A stretch of DNA of 38,548 nucleotides from Nitrospira sp. (GCA_029240595.1 JARDZZ010000006.1:1-38548), one strand, 5' to 3'. Counted from the first letter of the stretch, positions 1 to 10,871 are shown. The notes: a model not told the origin generated them from the sequence alone. Made by a program: numbers and translations.

Positions 1-506
1 TGCTGAGCGTCTCCATCGCTCCGTTCATACCGCCTGAGAATGACATTAATGGCGTCCTCCGGAGTCTGTACGCTCGAAACCAGCCGGCCCCCGAGATTTT
101 TGAAAAATGTTTCCTCGACCGGCGTCGCCCCAAGCAGCACCACTTCCTTTCCCGCCTTCAGTGCCAGTGCCACCTCGGAAACGGTCCCTGATCCGCCCAA
201 ACCGCAAGCCACAATGACCTGACTTGAAAACACGCAGATGTTGTTTCTCGCGCTGCCCATTTCCGTGACGATCGCCACGTCCACGTACTTGGAAATCTTG
301 TCCCGTGTCGTGGGCAAGACCCCTACCGTCAAGCTCCTGGCCACTTTTTTTGCCCCCTGACTGGCGGCATGCATGACGCCCACATCGCGGCCGCCCGTCA
401 GCAGCACCCACTCGCGCCGAGCAATAAGTTCCCCGAGCACTCGTGCATTCTCCACATCTTTTCTTCTCGCTTTGGCAGGCCCCATCACGCCCACGACATA
501 TCGCAC
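1..506 (-). CDS. LOG / TIGR00725-like family protein, truncated by window edge
   Basis: Own reading: GTG start at 506 after AGGAGG; VRYVVGVMGPAKARRKDVENARVLGELIARREWVLLTGGRDVGVMHAASQGAKK...CGLGGSGTVSEVALALKAGKEVVLLG, open to the window edge. ORF track shows a wrong-frame ORF (46..621) here. Confidence 0.75.
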   Translation of the reverse strand, partial: MRYVVGVMGPAKARRKDVENARVLGELIARREWVLLTGGRDVGVMHAASQGAKKVARSLTVGVLPTTRDKISKYVDVAIVTEMGSARNNICVFSSQVIVACGLGGSGTVSEVALALKAGKEVVLLGATPVEETFFKNLGGRLVSSVQTPEDAINVILRRYERSDGDAQ

Positions 507-634
507 GCATGCCCCTCCTGTTCGGAAATGAGGCGATTGTAGCCGGTTTGAGCCCAGGCTTGTCAAAGTGAGTACCGCTCGGTGGAAAACGCGTGGTTTG
601 AATGGGGACCTGGTAAGTCATACGTCACGCCCTG

Positions 635-2278
635 TTAGAATCGGGACGCCGCAAGCGTGACATCGGCATGCGTCCACGCCTTTTCGAACCGTCCGGCGAT
701 CTCCTGAGCCTCCGATTCCTTCCGCTGGGCCTGTAGACTCTGCAGGAGGCCGAACAGACTCCATCCATTTTCGGGGTACCATTTCAAATCCGCCCTATAT
801 TCCGCTTCGGCTTCGGAAGCACGACTCGACAACAAGAGGACGGGACCGAGATACTGCCGCACAGGAAGCGGCCAATGCGGCGGCTCCGCACCCTGTAACG
901 AGTCATCAAGGGCGACCGCCTCTTTCAATGCCCTGATCGCTTCGTCGTAACGCTGACGCTGTGCGGCGATTTGTCCGGCGAGCAGCCGTTCGGCGATCCT
1001 CAGTAGGTCTCTTTCGAGCTTGTCCTGTTGATTCTTGCTCCGTCGGAACTGCTTCGTCAGCGTCATGAGCGCCTGCCGCTCCCCTTCTGCGCCAGGGAAT
1101 CGCCCTGTGCCAACTAAGGCCAGGCCACGTCCCAACCGCCAGATCCCTTCGACCAGTCGCAGGCCTTTCGATGGCGGCGGCTCGCGTAAGAGCTCTTCCC
1201 AGCGCCCGAAACGGATCAAGGCAAAGAGTTTCGTCGTCAGATAGGGCTCTTTGCTGCGGTTGCTTCGAGCTTCATCCTCCGTGATCGTAGAAACGAGCGA
1301 GGCGGCGGCCTGTAAGGCCTCCGCGCTCCGTCCTTCCATCATGAGCGAAGACCACAAAAAATGGAGGTTGTGACTATAGTAGCCGTCCGCATAATCGCCG
1401 GTCAGATGCGCACTCGTGAGGTAGTGTTCATCAACCTGCGCCGCCTCGGCATTTCTGACCGCCGATTCGTGATACTTCCCGACGCGTGCATAAATATGCG
1501 CCGGCATATGGACAAGGTGGCCAGCACCCGGCATCAAGCCGGGCAAACGGTCTGCGCAAGCCAGCGCGCGCTCCGGCTTCCCTGAAGCTTCGACGGCATG
1601 GATGTAGTAATGACAGGCGCCGGGATGATCAGGGTGCTTCTTGATCACCTCCTCGAGTGTCGACACGATCTCTTCCGTCCCCGGCTTGGGTTTACCCTCC
1701 GCCGTCCAAAAATCCCAGGGCCGCAGGTCCATGAGAGCTTCGGCGAACAGCACGCCGGCGTCCGGGTCGTCGGGATACGCTCGCCACACGGTGCGCATGG
1801 CGTCCGCATAGGCTTTATCGAGAGACGCGCGCGCAGCACGGCGTGTGGCCACATACCGCTTGGTCAGGGCGTCGATGTAGGCCCGCTCGGCGGGGCTGGC
1901 GGCAGCAAGGCGGTTTCGTGCTTGTTTCACCGCTTCGATGGCCCTGCGCTCGTCCTCTTTGGACATTGCCGCATTGATGTTCGGACCGAGAGCCAATCCG
2001 ACGCCCCAGTAGGGCATGGGGGCGTTCGGATCCTGCTTCGCCGCTTCTTCGAACGCGCGAATGGCTTCTTCGTGATTGAATGCATAGACCAGCCGCAGGC
2101 CTTGATCAAAGTACCGCTGAGCCAACGCGGATGTGGTAGTGATGGGGTGATGCAGGGAACCGAGATTATCGTAGAGGGGCGTCTCGGCGTACAACGGTGG
2201 ACTCGACATGAGAAGACCGAGCAGTGCGGCGGCCAACCGCGTGAGCCATCCTGCTTCGAACTCTCGATCACTCGTCAT
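635..2278 (-). CDS. TPR-repeat protein with N-terminal signal-like segment
   Basis: 547-aa ORF; repeated FDQGLRLVYAFNHEEAIRAFEEAAKQDPNAPMPYWG-type motifs; hydrophobic N-terminus. Confidence 0.8.
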   Translation of the reverse strand: MTSDREFEAGWLTRLAAALLGLLMSSPPLYAETPLYDNLGSLHHPITTTSALAQRYFDQGLRLVYAFNHEEAIRAFEEAAKQDPNAPMPYWGVGLALGPNINAAMSKEDERRAIEAVKQARNRLAAASPAERAYIDALTKRYVATRRAARASLDKAYADAMRTVWRAYPDDPDAGVLFAEALMDLRPWDFWTAEGKPKPGTEEIVSTLEEVIKKHPDHPGACHYYIHAVEASGKPERALACADRLPGLMPGAGHLVHMPAHIYARVGKYHESAVRNAEAAQVDEHYLTSAHLTGDYADGYYSHNLHFLWSSLMMEGRSAEALQAAASLVSTITEDEARSNRSKEPYLTTKLFALIRFGRWEELLREPPPSKGLRLVEGIWRLGRGLALVGTGRFPGAEGERQALMTLTKQFRRSKNQQDKLERDLLRIAERLLAGQIAAQRQRYDEAIRALKEAVALDDSLQGAEPPHWPLPVRQYLGPVLLLSSRASEAEAEYRADLKWYPENGWSLFGLLQSLQAQRKESEAQEIAGRFEKAWTHADVTLAASRF

Positions 2279-2288
2279 TCATGGTTCC

Positions 2289-3632
2289 TCAAAATCTGGT
2301 GACGCTTGAAAAATGGAAGTCCCGGAGGATGACGGCCGGCACCAACATTTTGCCCGTTTCGGAGGTGACGGCTTCAGCCGGTTCCGTGCACGCGTCCACA
2401 TGCCTGAACACGCGCAATGGACTCTCGTGAAAACGAAAGTTGCGCACGGCGGACGTGATCTGGCCGTCCTCGACCAGAAATGTGCCGTCTCGTGTCATGC
2501 CTGTCAGCGTGAGGTCCGTTGGATTGACGGTTCTGATGTACCAGAAATTCGTCACAAGGATCGCCCGCTCGCACTGCTTGATCAGTTCCTGTGTCTTCAA
2601 TGCCGTCGGCCCGGACGCGGACAAGCACGGCGCTTCCAGCGTCGCGATGCGCTTGATTCGCTGTTGTTTGGCGGTGAATCGGTCATACGCCAACTGCTTC
2701 AACACGCCCTTCTCTATCCACACCGCGTCTTCGCTCGGCAGTCCTTCATGGGTGAACCCCGTACCCAACAGGTCGGGATGTCCGGGGAGGTTCTGTAGCG
2801 TGAGTCGTTCGTCCAGGATCTGACGGCCGAGCTGATCGGCAAAGGGACTGGTCCCCTTCTCATAGGATTTGGCGTCCAGCGTCCAGAGCATCCAGCTCCA
2901 CAGTCCCGCCACCGCGGCCGGCTCCAAGATGACCCGGTACCGACCGGGGGGCAGTTCTTGAACGTCCCGGCTTCGCTTGGCCTTGTTGATCGCCGTCAAG
3001 GTCCGGTCCTGGATCCGCAAATGATCGATCGAGCGGTGAGCCGCCGCGCTCCAACCGGTGGCATCTTCCGCTTGCACGGTAAGACTGAAACGCGCCTCCG
3101 TACGCTCTTCCTGTGCAAACAAGCCGTTGCTGGCGGCGATCCCTACCGACGCGACAGAAGAGGAGACAATACCGGCGGCTTCAAGATTTTCAATACGGCA
3201 CTGTCCGATGGCTTCGTTTGCATATTCCAAACGTCGCGGCGGACCCGCCGCGGCCGTCTCCGGCCGGCTCGTCTGAAGCGTTGGAAAGATTTGCGGATCC
3301 GGGGGCGGCAGATATTCCGGATCCTCGGGAGACACACGGGCAATCCGTTCAGCCCGGGCGAGCGTATCTTGCACGGAGCCTGCGGAGAAATCCGTCGTGC
3401 TTGCAGATCCCCGGTGGCCATCGAACGCCACGGTGACGGTCAATGTCCCCCGCCTCGTATCGACATTTTGGATGATACGGCTGCTTGCGAAACGTGTTGT
3501 CCCGCTATGCTGATCGTACAGATTCACCACCGTCTGATCCGCAGACGAACGCTTGAGCACAAGGTCGGCCAGAAATCGGAATTCATCGCGCCCGGTCATT
3601 TTGGGCCAGGGTTTGACAGTCGTGATGCTCAC
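2289..3632 (-). CDS. TldE/PmbA-like metalloprotease subunit
   Basis: 447-aa ORF, GTG start, adjacent to TldD; TldD/PmbA-like C-terminus (TLTGMTRDGTFLVEDGQITSAVRNFRFHESPL). Confidence 0.8.
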   Translation of the reverse strand: MSITTVKPWPKMTGRDEFRFLADLVLKRSSADQTVVNLYDQHSGTTRFASSRIIQNVDTRRGTLTVTVAFDGHRGSASTTDFSAGSVQDTLARAERIARVSPEDPEYLPPPDPQIFPTLQTSRPETAAAGPPRRLEYANEAIGQCRIENLEAAGIVSSSVASVGIAASNGLFAQEERTEARFSLTVQAEDATGWSAAAHRSIDHLRIQDRTLTAINKAKRSRDVQELPPGRYRVILEPAAVAGLWSWMLWTLDAKSYEKGTSPFADQLGRQILDERLTLQNLPGHPDLLGTGFTHEGLPSEDAVWIEKGVLKQLAYDRFTAKQQRIKRIATLEAPCLSASGPTALKTQELIKQCERAILVTNFWYIRTVNPTDLTLTGMTRDGTFLVEDGQITSAVRNFRFHESPLRVFRHVDACTEPAEAVTSETGKMLVPAVILRDFHFSSVTRF

Positions 3633-3639
3633 GATCGGT

Positions 3640-5085
3640 TCATCCTTTGATCACGGCGGCACGGCGGAACCGCGCATGGGAGGCGGCGTGCGTCATCCAG
3701 CCCGACTGGCCAGGCTGGCCCTTTCCGCACGTGATGAAGCCATATCGCCGGCGGTACCGCCGGTCGGCGACCCCATCGCAGCTGTTCCAAAACTCCGGAG
3801 TGATGCCGTGATAAATGACGTCCCGGAGCATGTGGGTGCGCTTGCCGTTTTCAATGAGCCAGAAGGCATCGCCCCCGAACTGAAAATTGTAGCGGCGCTG
3901 GTCAATGCTGTAGGACCCATGGCCTTCAATGTAGATTCCCCGTTTCACGTCGGCGAGCAGGTCTTGGAGCGAAGCCTGGCCGGGCTCCAAACCGATGTTG
4001 GCAATCCGCACGATGGGCACGCTCCCCCAGCTATCGGCCCGGTTTGAACCTTTCGATCGGGCCTCGCCGATTTTTGAGGCCACCTCGCGGTTCGTGCAAT
4101 AGCCGACGAATACCCCTTCGCGAACGATGTCCCACTTCTGACAGGCCACGCCATCGTCGTCGTAACCGGTAGCAGCCAGCGTGTCCGGTTCCGTGTTGTC
4201 CGCAACCAGATTGACTTGCGAAGAGCCGTACTGAAACGAGCCGCGCTTCTCGGGCGTGAGAAAGCTGGTCCCGGCATAGTTCGCCTCATAGCCCAGCGCC
4301 CGGTCGAGCTCGCTCGGATGGCCACAGGATTCATGCATGGTCAACGAAAGGTGCTCCGGATCGAGCACGAGATCATACGTGCCCGGTCGCACGGCCGGCG
4401 CTTTGACTTTTTCCACCGCCTGAGATGCGATACGAGGGGCCTCGGCCATAAAATTTGCCGACTCGATGAGCTCGTACCCCGTGCGCAAGTGCGGCGTCGT
4501 GAACGTTCGCGAGGCGAAGCGGCCATCATGCCGGGCAGTCGCCGTGAATTCCCCCTGTACTGCAAGCAAATCAAACTCCAGACGTGTGCCCTCGGTCGAA
4601 ACGAACAGTTTCTTGTCGCCCCTTGCCCACAGACTTGCATGGCTGCGCACAACTTCCGGTTGGCGCTGCACGTACTCCATCACATCCTGAAGCAGCATGG
4701 TCTTTTGATCGAGCGGGACGGTGAAGGGATCGATCCGGTTGGCGGTGACGACTCGATCGCGATGTATCGGCTCATCCACAAGCCGCGCCCTCTCGCTGGC
4801 CAGAGAGGCCGATCCTTTGGCAATCTCGATCGCCAAATCAGCCACTCGCGGCACTTCCTCGAGGGACAGAATCGAACTCGCGGCAAATCCCCACCCGCCA
4901 TGATACAGGACGCGCACGCCGAACCCGCTGTCGGCCACATCACGAACCGAAGCAATACGCCGGTCTTCGCCGCTGATCGTTTGGCTCATGCTCTGCATGA
5001 GGCGGATGTCCCCGTATTCCGCGCCGGACTCCCTCACGCGCTTCAACGCCAGTTCCGCCATTTCATCCCGGTCTGAAAGCGTCAT
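3640..5085 (-). CDS. tldD: TldD-like metalloprotease
   Basis: 481-aa ORF with HESCGH (HExxxH) motif and C-terminal CGKGQPGQ. Confidence 0.85.
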   Translation of the reverse strand: MTLSDRDEMAELALKRVRESGAEYGDIRLMQSMSQTISGEDRRIASVRDVADSGFGVRVLYHGGWGFAASSILSLEEVPRVADLAIEIAKGSASLASERARLVDEPIHRDRVVTANRIDPFTVPLDQKTMLLQDVMEYVQRQPEVVRSHASLWARGDKKLFVSTEGTRLEFDLLAVQGEFTATARHDGRFASRTFTTPHLRTGYELIESANFMAEAPRIASQAVEKVKAPAVRPGTYDLVLDPEHLSLTMHESCGHPSELDRALGYEANYAGTSFLTPEKRGSFQYGSSQVNLVADNTEPDTLAATGYDDDGVACQKWDIVREGVFVGYCTNREVASKIGEARSKGSNRADSWGSVPIVRIANIGLEPGQASLQDLLADVKRGIYIEGHGSYSIDQRRYNFQFGGDAFWLIENGKRTHMLRDVIYHGITPEFWNSCDGVADRRYRRRYGFITCGKGQPGQSGWMTHAASHARFRRAAVIKG

Positions 5086-5151
5086 CGTGCCTTCATCCTG
5101 CCAAAGTCACGTGAGCCATTCAACTTGGAATTCACCGCATTCTTCCCTAGG

Positions 5152-5466
5152 ATGGCCTGGATGCTGCCGGTACCACAAACGGCACGACAGCGGATGATCG
5201 AGCTGTTGAGCGGAACCAGACTTTCCGCCTACCAACTCGCGCAGATGCTCGGCATCTCGGAGCGGCAAGTCGAGGACCACCTCGTTCATGTCGTGAAGAC
5301 GATCGCCCGAGATCGGAAGCGGCGTTTCATTCTGGAGCCCTCCACCTGTCCGGAGTGCCATTTCATTTTTCAGGACCGCAGGAAGCTGACGAGACCAAGC
5401 CGCTGCCCGCGCTGCCGAAGCGAAAGCATCACCGCACCCCGCTATGGCATCGATGGATCCTCCTGA
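5152..5466 (+). CDS. HTH + zinc-ribbon predicted transcriptional regulator (COG3357-like)
   Basis: ORF with HTH (LSAYQLAQMLGISERQVEDHLVHVVKT) followed by CPECHFIF...CPRCRSE zinc ribbon; start chosen at ATG 5152 rather than TTG 5125. Confidence 0.7.
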   Translation: MAWMLPVPQTARQRMIELLSGTRLSAYQLAQMLGISERQVEDHLVHVVKTIARDRKRRFILEPSTCPECHFIFQDRRKLTRPSRCPRCRSESITAPRYGIDGSS

Positions 5467-5467
5467 G

Positions 5468-5487
5468 AAGCCACTACTGCGGCTTTT
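5468..5487 (+). terminator. weak hairpin AAGCC/GGCTT followed by TTTT
   Basis: aagccactactgcggctttt just after the stop of the 5152..5466 CDS. Confidence 0.4.
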
Positions 5488-5550
5488 CAGCATTTGCTTG
5501 GGGGATCATCCTTCGTCGACTAAAGTGAGCCTACACGCAACGAGATCCCT

Positions 5551-7137
5551 ATGAACAGCCTCCTCGGAACCGCTGTGCCATCCTCATTCTCCCTCCTGAT
5601 AGGCGGCCTGAGACACGACGGGTTGGCCTCCGTCGTGGTCTTCCTGGTGGCCCTGCCATTGTGCATCGGGATCACGATCGCGTCAGGGGCCCCGACCGGC
5701 TCGGGCATCGTGACGGGCATCGTCGCCGGTCTCGTCGTCGGGTGGCTTTCAGGCTGTCCCTTGCAGGTAAGCGGACCCGCCGCGGGGTTGACCGTCATTG
5801 TCTATGAGCTCATTCGCGAACAGGGCTTGGAAGCCTTCGCGGTCATCGTGATCGCCGCCGGCTTCATTCAAATACTCTGGTCGTGGCTGCAGTTGGGGCA
5901 GTGGTTTCGCGCCGTTTCGCCGGCCGTTATTCATGGCATGCTGGCGGGCATCGGTGCCCTGATCTTTGCCAGTCAATTCCACATCATGATCGACGACTTG
6001 CCCAAGGGGTCAGGGCTCGAGAACATCCTCTCGCTTCCGTCGGCGGTCTGGAAAGGCCTGATCGACGACGACAGCACGCCGATGAACCATCATCTGGCGG
6101 CACGTATTGGCGTCCTGACCATCGGGACGATGGTTCTGTGGAATGTTGTTCTTCCCAAGCGGTTCCATGTCATGCCGGCCGTGCTCCTCGGCGTTGCGTC
6201 TGCCACCGCCGTTTCCGCACTCCTGGATATCCCGATTCAGCGCATCGAGGTACAGGACAATCTGCTGTCCATCGTGCACTTTCCCTCTATCCAGATGTTG
6301 TCTCATTTTTTCGACACGTCGATTCTCGCGGAGGCGCTTGGGCTCGCCTTCATTGCGAGCGTGGAAACGCTTCTTTCCGCCTCGGCGGTCGATCAGCTGC
6401 ATACCGGCCCCCGGACGCGCTACAACCGGGAACTGCTGGCACAGGGCGTGGGGAACATGATCTGCGGTTTTCTCGGCTCCCTGCCGATGACGGGGGTCAT
6501 TGTTCGCAGCTCCGCCAACGTGGAGGCGGGCGCGCGCACGAGAGCATCCGCGATCTTGCACGGCGTATGGTTGCTGCTCTTCGTTTCCTTGCTGCCGTCG
6601 GTTCTCCGGTTCATTCCGACGGCGAGCTTGGGCGCCGTCCTCGTCTATACAGGGTATAAACTCATGAACTTCGGGATTCTGCCAGAACTGAAGAGGCATG
6701 GCAGGGGCGAAGTCGTCATTTTCTTTGTGACCATGGGCACGATCGTCTTCGTGAATTTACTGACCGGCGTCGTGCTCGGCTTGGTCCTCGCACTGGCGAA
6801 ACTTCTGCACACGACGCAGAATCTGGAAGCGTTTTATGCGCATAATACCGAATCAGGGAAGATGACGCTCCATCTGCAGGGAATCGCCACCTTCGTCAGT
6901 CTTCCCCGATTGGCCGCCACGCTGGAGATTGCGCCGCCGCACGCAGAAATCCACCTGGACTTCGCCTCGCTCCGGCACATCGATCACGCCTGCTTGAACC
7001 TGCTCCAAAACTGGCAACAGCAGCATGAGGCGCACCATGGCAGAGTCGTCGTTGACTGGGATAAAATGCGAGGGGCTTCCTATGCGAGGAGGCAGACTCT
7101 CCGGAAGACATCCTGGTGGCAGCATTGGCTCGAGTAG
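5551..7137 (+). CDS. SulP family anion transporter (possible bicarbonate transporter) with C-terminal STAS-like domain
   Basis: 528 aa, multi-TM; VVFLVALPLCIGITIASGAPTGSGIVTGIVAGLVVGWLSG and a C-terminal HLDFASLRHIDHACLNLLQ STAS-like segment. Confidence 0.85.
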   Translation: MNSLLGTAVPSSFSLLIGGLRHDGLASVVVFLVALPLCIGITIASGAPTGSGIVTGIVAGLVVGWLSGCPLQVSGPAAGLTVIVYELIREQGLEAFAVIVIAAGFIQILWSWLQLGQWFRAVSPAVIHGMLAGIGALIFASQFHIMIDDLPKGSGLENILSLPSAVWKGLIDDDSTPMNHHLAARIGVLTIGTMVLWNVVLPKRFHVMPAVLLGVASATAVSALLDIPIQRIEVQDNLLSIVHFPSIQMLSHFFDTSILAEALGLAFIASVETLLSASAVDQLHTGPRTRYNRELLAQGVGNMICGFLGSLPMTGVIVRSSANVEAGARTRASAILHGVWLLLFVSLLPSVLRFIPTASLGAVLVYTGYKLMNFGILPELKRHGRGEVVIFFVTMGTIVFVNLLTGVVLGLVLALAKLLHTTQNLEAFYAHNTESGKMTLHLQGIATFVSLPRLAATLEIAPPHAEIHLDFASLRHIDHACLNLLQNWQQQHEAHHGRVVVDWDKMRGASYARRQTLRKTSWWQHWLE

Positions 7138-7188
7138 CCTCACGGTGCTTGCCTCCCGGTGGGCCCCCAACCATGGAGCACACCCGAC

Positions 7189-7401
7189 ATGACCCGGTTG
7201 CTCACCGCGCTCTTTCTGGTTTTCGTCATGGCCTGCACGGGCGACAAGGCGAAGGACCTGCTGGAAACGGCAGAATTCGAGGAACGCCAGATGAATATTC
7301 CTCACGCCAAGCAGCTGTATGAAGAAGTGATTCGTCTGTATCCCTCGAGTCAGGAAGCGGAGAAGGCCAAGGCGAGACTGGCGAAGCTCAGTCAGACTTG
7401 A
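7189..7401 (+). CDS. small lipoprotein with TPR-like segment
   Basis: MTRLLTALFLVFVMACTGDKAK: lipobox-like VMAC; AKQLYEEVIRLYPSSQEAEKAKARLAKL. Confidence 0.6.
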   Translation: MTRLLTALFLVFVMACTGDKAKDLLETAEFEERQMNIPHAKQLYEEVIRLYPSSQEAEKAKARLAKLSQT

Positions 7402-8194
7402 CAGGTAACCGTTTCGGCAGCCACGGCACAAACGCATTCGTCGTTTCCTGATACCGGCGGTAGTCCGCCCCACGGGTTTTCAGGGCCTGCCGCTCCGCCA
7501 AGGGAACACCAGTCACACGCAGGAGCGCCCAACCCATCCCAGCCGGACCAATGAGCGTCAGGGGCCAACCGGGCGCTCCAATCGCCATCACGACGTAACT
7601 CCACCAGTGAAGCCATTCGAAGAAATAATTCGGGTGGCGCGAGTAATACCAGAGACCATCCCGGCAGACCCGATCACGATTCCATGGTCGTGACCGAAAT
7701 CGCGCCAATTGCCGGTCGGCAGCGGCCTCACCCGAAATGGCCGCGATCCAGATGAAGAATCCTGCGAGCTCGACGAATCCGAACGCCGGCCTTGGGTTTT
7801 GAATGAGCACCAGAAAAGGGAGTGAAAAGGCGGCCACCGCTGCCGCTTGCAACTGGAAGTACCCGAACATCTTGGCTTGCTCCGAGGCACCCCAGCTGCG
7901 ACGCATCTCTTGGTACCGGGCGTCTTCGGCTTTACCGATCACACGATTGAACAAGAGGAAGAGGCCGAGCCGGCCGGCATAGACGCAGACCATGGCGGCC
8001 ACGAACAGCTTCCGTTCGGGGTCCCCGAATCCGTATCGGGCGTACCAGAGCACCACGACAATCAATCCGGCACAAAAGCCGACATCGGCGATCGAGGCAT
8101 TGCGGTGGACCACCTGAACCCCCCACAGGACAAGCATGAAGACCACCATGGCCCCATAGCCAACCATGACGAGGAAGAGGGGGTCGGAGTTCAT
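7388..8194 (-). CDS. DUF1295 / steroid 5-alpha-reductase-like membrane protein
   Basis: 268 aa; LWYYSRHPNYFFEWLHWWSYV motif. Confidence 0.8.
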   Translation of the reverse strand: MNSDPLFLVMVGYGAMVVFMLVLWGVQVVHRNASIADVGFCAGLIVVVLWYARYGFGDPERKLFVAAMVCVYAGRLGLFLLFNRVIGKAEDARYQEMRRSWGASEQAKMFGYFQLQAAAVAAFSLPFLVLIQNPRPAFGFVELAGFFIWIAAISGEAAADRQLARFRSRPWNRDRVCRDGLWYYSRHPNYFFEWLHWWSYVVMAIGAPGWPLTLIGPAGMGWALLRVTGVPLAERQALKTRGADYRRYQETTNAFVPWLPKRLPVKSD

Positions 8195-9078
8195 GGTACC
8201 GGGTAATCCCAGAGATCATCTCCCCGGCCACGTCGTTCACCCAGCCAGGATTGCATGCCTGGAATCGGAAAAGACAGAACATGCTGGATCTTTGTGGTGG
8301 ATAATGAGAGATCGGCCGGTCGAGGAGCGCCCGTGTGATCACGTGAAGACCCTTTGACCAACCGGCCCTGCAGCTCCGGGAACCACTCGAGAAGCAGCTG
8401 GCCGATTTCCCAGCGCGAGAGACGCTCGCGGCCACCGAGATGATAGAGGCCTGTTCTTCCGCCACAGATCAGTTCCCAGATCGCACGGGCAATAACCCCT
8501 GCCGGTAGCGGACAGCGAAACTCATCCGCATACAGCGTCAGGAAACTGCCGGCCCTGGCCGCCCGGCACATGTCTTCCACAAAACTGCGATCATGCAGCA
8601 ATGATGTGCCCGCGGTCAGCACGATCCGAACGACGGTGTGTCCGACATTCTGCAAAATGATGCGCTCGGCGGCAAGCTTCGTGGCACCATACACATTGAT
8701 CGGAGCCGGTGCATCGGCTTCGTCATACCATCCCTTGCCTCCGTCAAAGACTTCCGCGCTGGACACGAACAGAAAGGGCCGGTCCCTGGCCAGGTCTGCC
8801 AACTGTGCCGTCGCGTCGACATTGATGCGTCTGGCGGCGTCGGGATCCCGCTCGCAGTCTTTCGTTCGGCTCAACGCCGCACAATGTATGACGACATCCG
8901 GTTGTTGCCGCTCGAACGCGGCTGCAAGGGCCGACGGATTCGTGAGATCGAGTTCGGCCCGGGTCAGACCCTGGGCCCGGTAATCAGAAGCCCACCGAGG
9001 GGCCGACTGCAACAGATACCGGCCGATCAAGCCTCCTGCGCCGGTGATCCAGACGAGCGGCTTCCGCTCGGAAGGCAT
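8191..9078 (-). CDS. RmlD-like NAD(P)-dependent sugar-nucleotide reductase / SDR
   Basis: 295 aa; WITGAGGLIGRYLLQ, VNVYGATKLAAERIIL-like YxxxK; 4-bp overlap with downstream gene. Confidence 0.8.
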   Translation of the reverse strand: MPSERKPLVWITGAGGLIGRYLLQSAPRWASDYRAQGLTRAELDLTNPSALAAAFERQQPDVVIHCAALSRTKDCERDPDAARRINVDATAQLADLARDRPFLFVSSAEVFDGGKGWYDEADAPAPINVYGATKLAAERIILQNVGHTVVRIVLTAGTSLLHDRSFVEDMCRAARAGSFLTLYADEFRCPLPAGVIARAIWELICGGRTGLYHLGGRERLSRWEIGQLLLEWFPELQGRLVKGSSRDHTGAPRPADLSLSTTKIQHVLSFPIPGMQSWLGERRGRGDDLWDYPVP

Positions 9079-9103
9079 AGTGGGGGGTTCTCTATTAGGC
9101 CTG

Positions 9104-10786
9104 CTAGCTGCGAGTCAGCTTCCGATAACGAATGCGATGTGGCTGGTCGGCTTCCTTGCCGAGGCGTTTTTTCCTGTCGGTCTCATAGTCGCTGTAGTTG
9201 CCTTCGAACCAGACCACCTTGCTGTCGCCTTCGAACGCCAGGATGTGCGTCGCTATCCGGTCGAGAAACCACCGGTCGTGGCTGCTGATCACCGCACAGC
9301 CGGCAAAATTCTCGAGCCCTTCTTCGAGCGCGCGCAAGGTGTTCACGTCGAGGTCGTTTGTCGGCTCGTCCAGGATGATCAGGTTGGCGCCTTCCTTGAG
9401 CATCCGCGCGAGATGCACACGGTTGCGCTCACCACCCGACAGGTCCTTGACCTTCTTCTGCTGATCGGTCCCCGCAAAGTTGAACCGCGCACAGTACCCG
9501 CGCGCGTTGACTTCCACCTTCCCCAGCTTGATGGTGTCTTGCCCTTCCGAAATCACTTCGTAGACCGTTTTGTTGCCGTCAAGGCTGCGGTCCTGGTCGA
9601 CGTACCCCAGCTTGACCGTTTCGCCGATCTTGATTGAGCCGGCATCCGGTTTGTCCTTCCCGATGATCATCTTGAAGAGCGTCGTTTTGCCAGCGCCGTT
9701 AGGGCCAATGACGCCGACGATGCCTCCCTTAGGCAGGTCGAAGCTAATATCTTCGTAGAGAAGTTTGTCGCCAAAGCCTTTGGTCACGCCTTTGGCTTGT
9801 ACGACAACATCGCCCAGCCGCGGGCCCGGCGGGATGTAAATCTCCAAATCATCGGTGCGCAGATCTTCCCTTTGACTGACTAATTCTTCGTAGCGATTCA
9901 GGCGGGCTTTGCCCTTCGATTGCCGCGCCTTCGGCGACATTCTGATCCATTCCAACTCGTGCTCGAGCGTCTTTTTGCGTTTCGATTCCGCCTTTTCCTC
10001 CTGGGCCAGCCGTTCCTGCTTTTGCTCCAACCACGAGGAGTAATTGCCTTGAAAGGGAATGCCGTGGCCGCGGTCGAGCTCTAAAATCCAGCCCGCCACA
10101 TTGTCGAGGAAATAGCGATCGTGCGTCACCGCGATGACGGTTCCCTTGTATTGCTGTAGGTGCTGTTCCAGCCATTGAACGGACTCGGCATCCAGATGGT
10201 TGGTGGGCTCGTCGAGCAGCAGGATATCCGGTTCCTGGATCATCAACCGGCAGAGTGCCACACGCCGCTTTTCTCCTCCGGACAAGGTGCCGACCTTTTG
10301 CTCGGCGGGGGGACAACGAAGCGCATCCATGGCGATCTCGAGATGATGTTCCAGCTCCCAGCCGTTTGCTGCCTCGATCTTTTCCTGCAGCTGAGCCTGT
10401 TTATCCAGCAGCTTCTCCATTTCGTCCGGGGATGAATCGCCGATCTTGTTGCTGACGGCTTCGTATTCTTTCAGGAGCGCAACCAGCTCGTGCTTGCCCT
10501 CCTCAACGACCTCCTTGACCGTCTTAGCGGGATCAAGCTGCGGCTCCTGTTCGAGCAAACCGATGCTGTACCCTTTCGATCGAGAGATTTCGCCGGTGAA
10601 GTTTTGATCGATACCAGCAATGATCCTCAACAAACTGCTCTTCCCCGATCCGTTCAAACCCAGCACGCCGATCTTGGCGCCGTAATAGAAGCCCAGATAG
10701 ATCTCACGCAGCACTTGCTTCTTCGGCGGATACACTTTGCCGACATTGACGAGAGAGAAAATGACTTGCTTGTCGTTCGTGGCCAT
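9104..10786 (-). CDS. ettA: ABC-F ATPase, EttA-like (energy-dependent translational throttle)
   Basis: ORF track start 11032 is too long; [29 protein letters not shown] starts at 10786. Two Walker A/B sets and LSGGEKRR / LSGGERNR signatures. Confidence 0.9.
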   Translation of the reverse strand: MATNDKQVIFSLVNVGKVYPPKKQVLREIYLGFYYGAKIGVLGLNGSGKSSLLRIIAGIDQNFTGEISRSKGYSIGLLEQEPQLDPAKTVKEVVEEGKHELVALLKEYEAVSNKIGDSSPDEMEKLLDKQAQLQEKIEAANGWELEHHLEIAMDALRCPPAEQKVGTLSGGEKRRVALCRLMIQEPDILLLDEPTNHLDAESVQWLEQHLQQYKGTVIAVTHDRYFLDNVAGWILELDRGHGIPFQGNYSSWLEQKQERLAQEEKAESKRKKTLEHELEWIRMSPKARQSKGKARLNRYEELVSQREDLRTDDLEIYIPPGPRLGDVVVQAKGVTKGFGDKLLYEDISFDLPKGGIVGVIGPNGAGKTTLFKMIIGKDKPDAGSIKIGETVKLGYVDQDRSLDGNKTVYEVISEGQDTIKLGKVEVNARGYCARFNFAGTDQQKKVKDLSGGERNRVHLARMLKEGANLIILDEPTNDLDVNTLRALEEGLENFAGCAVISSHDRWFLDRIATHILAFEGDSKVVWFEGNYSDYETDRKKRLGKEADQPHRIRYRKLTRS

Positions 10787-10871
10787 GAGTTGGTCGCTGC
10801 TCCTTCTTCTGTTCGCGAGTCCTTCGCAAAAGAGGCACCTTACCAGAGGCCGGAGGGCTCCTACAATCCTC

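Noticed and set aside
40-222. 60-aa plus-strand ORF at the left edge
   Set aside because: Shadow of the LOG-family gene read on the minus strand.
1598-2302. Many overlapping antisense ORFs (e.g. 1598..2302, 4216..5076, 6010..6699, 13306..14061, 19253..20173, 37278..37961)
   Set aside because: All are shadows of well-supported CDSs on the other strand in GC-rich DNA.
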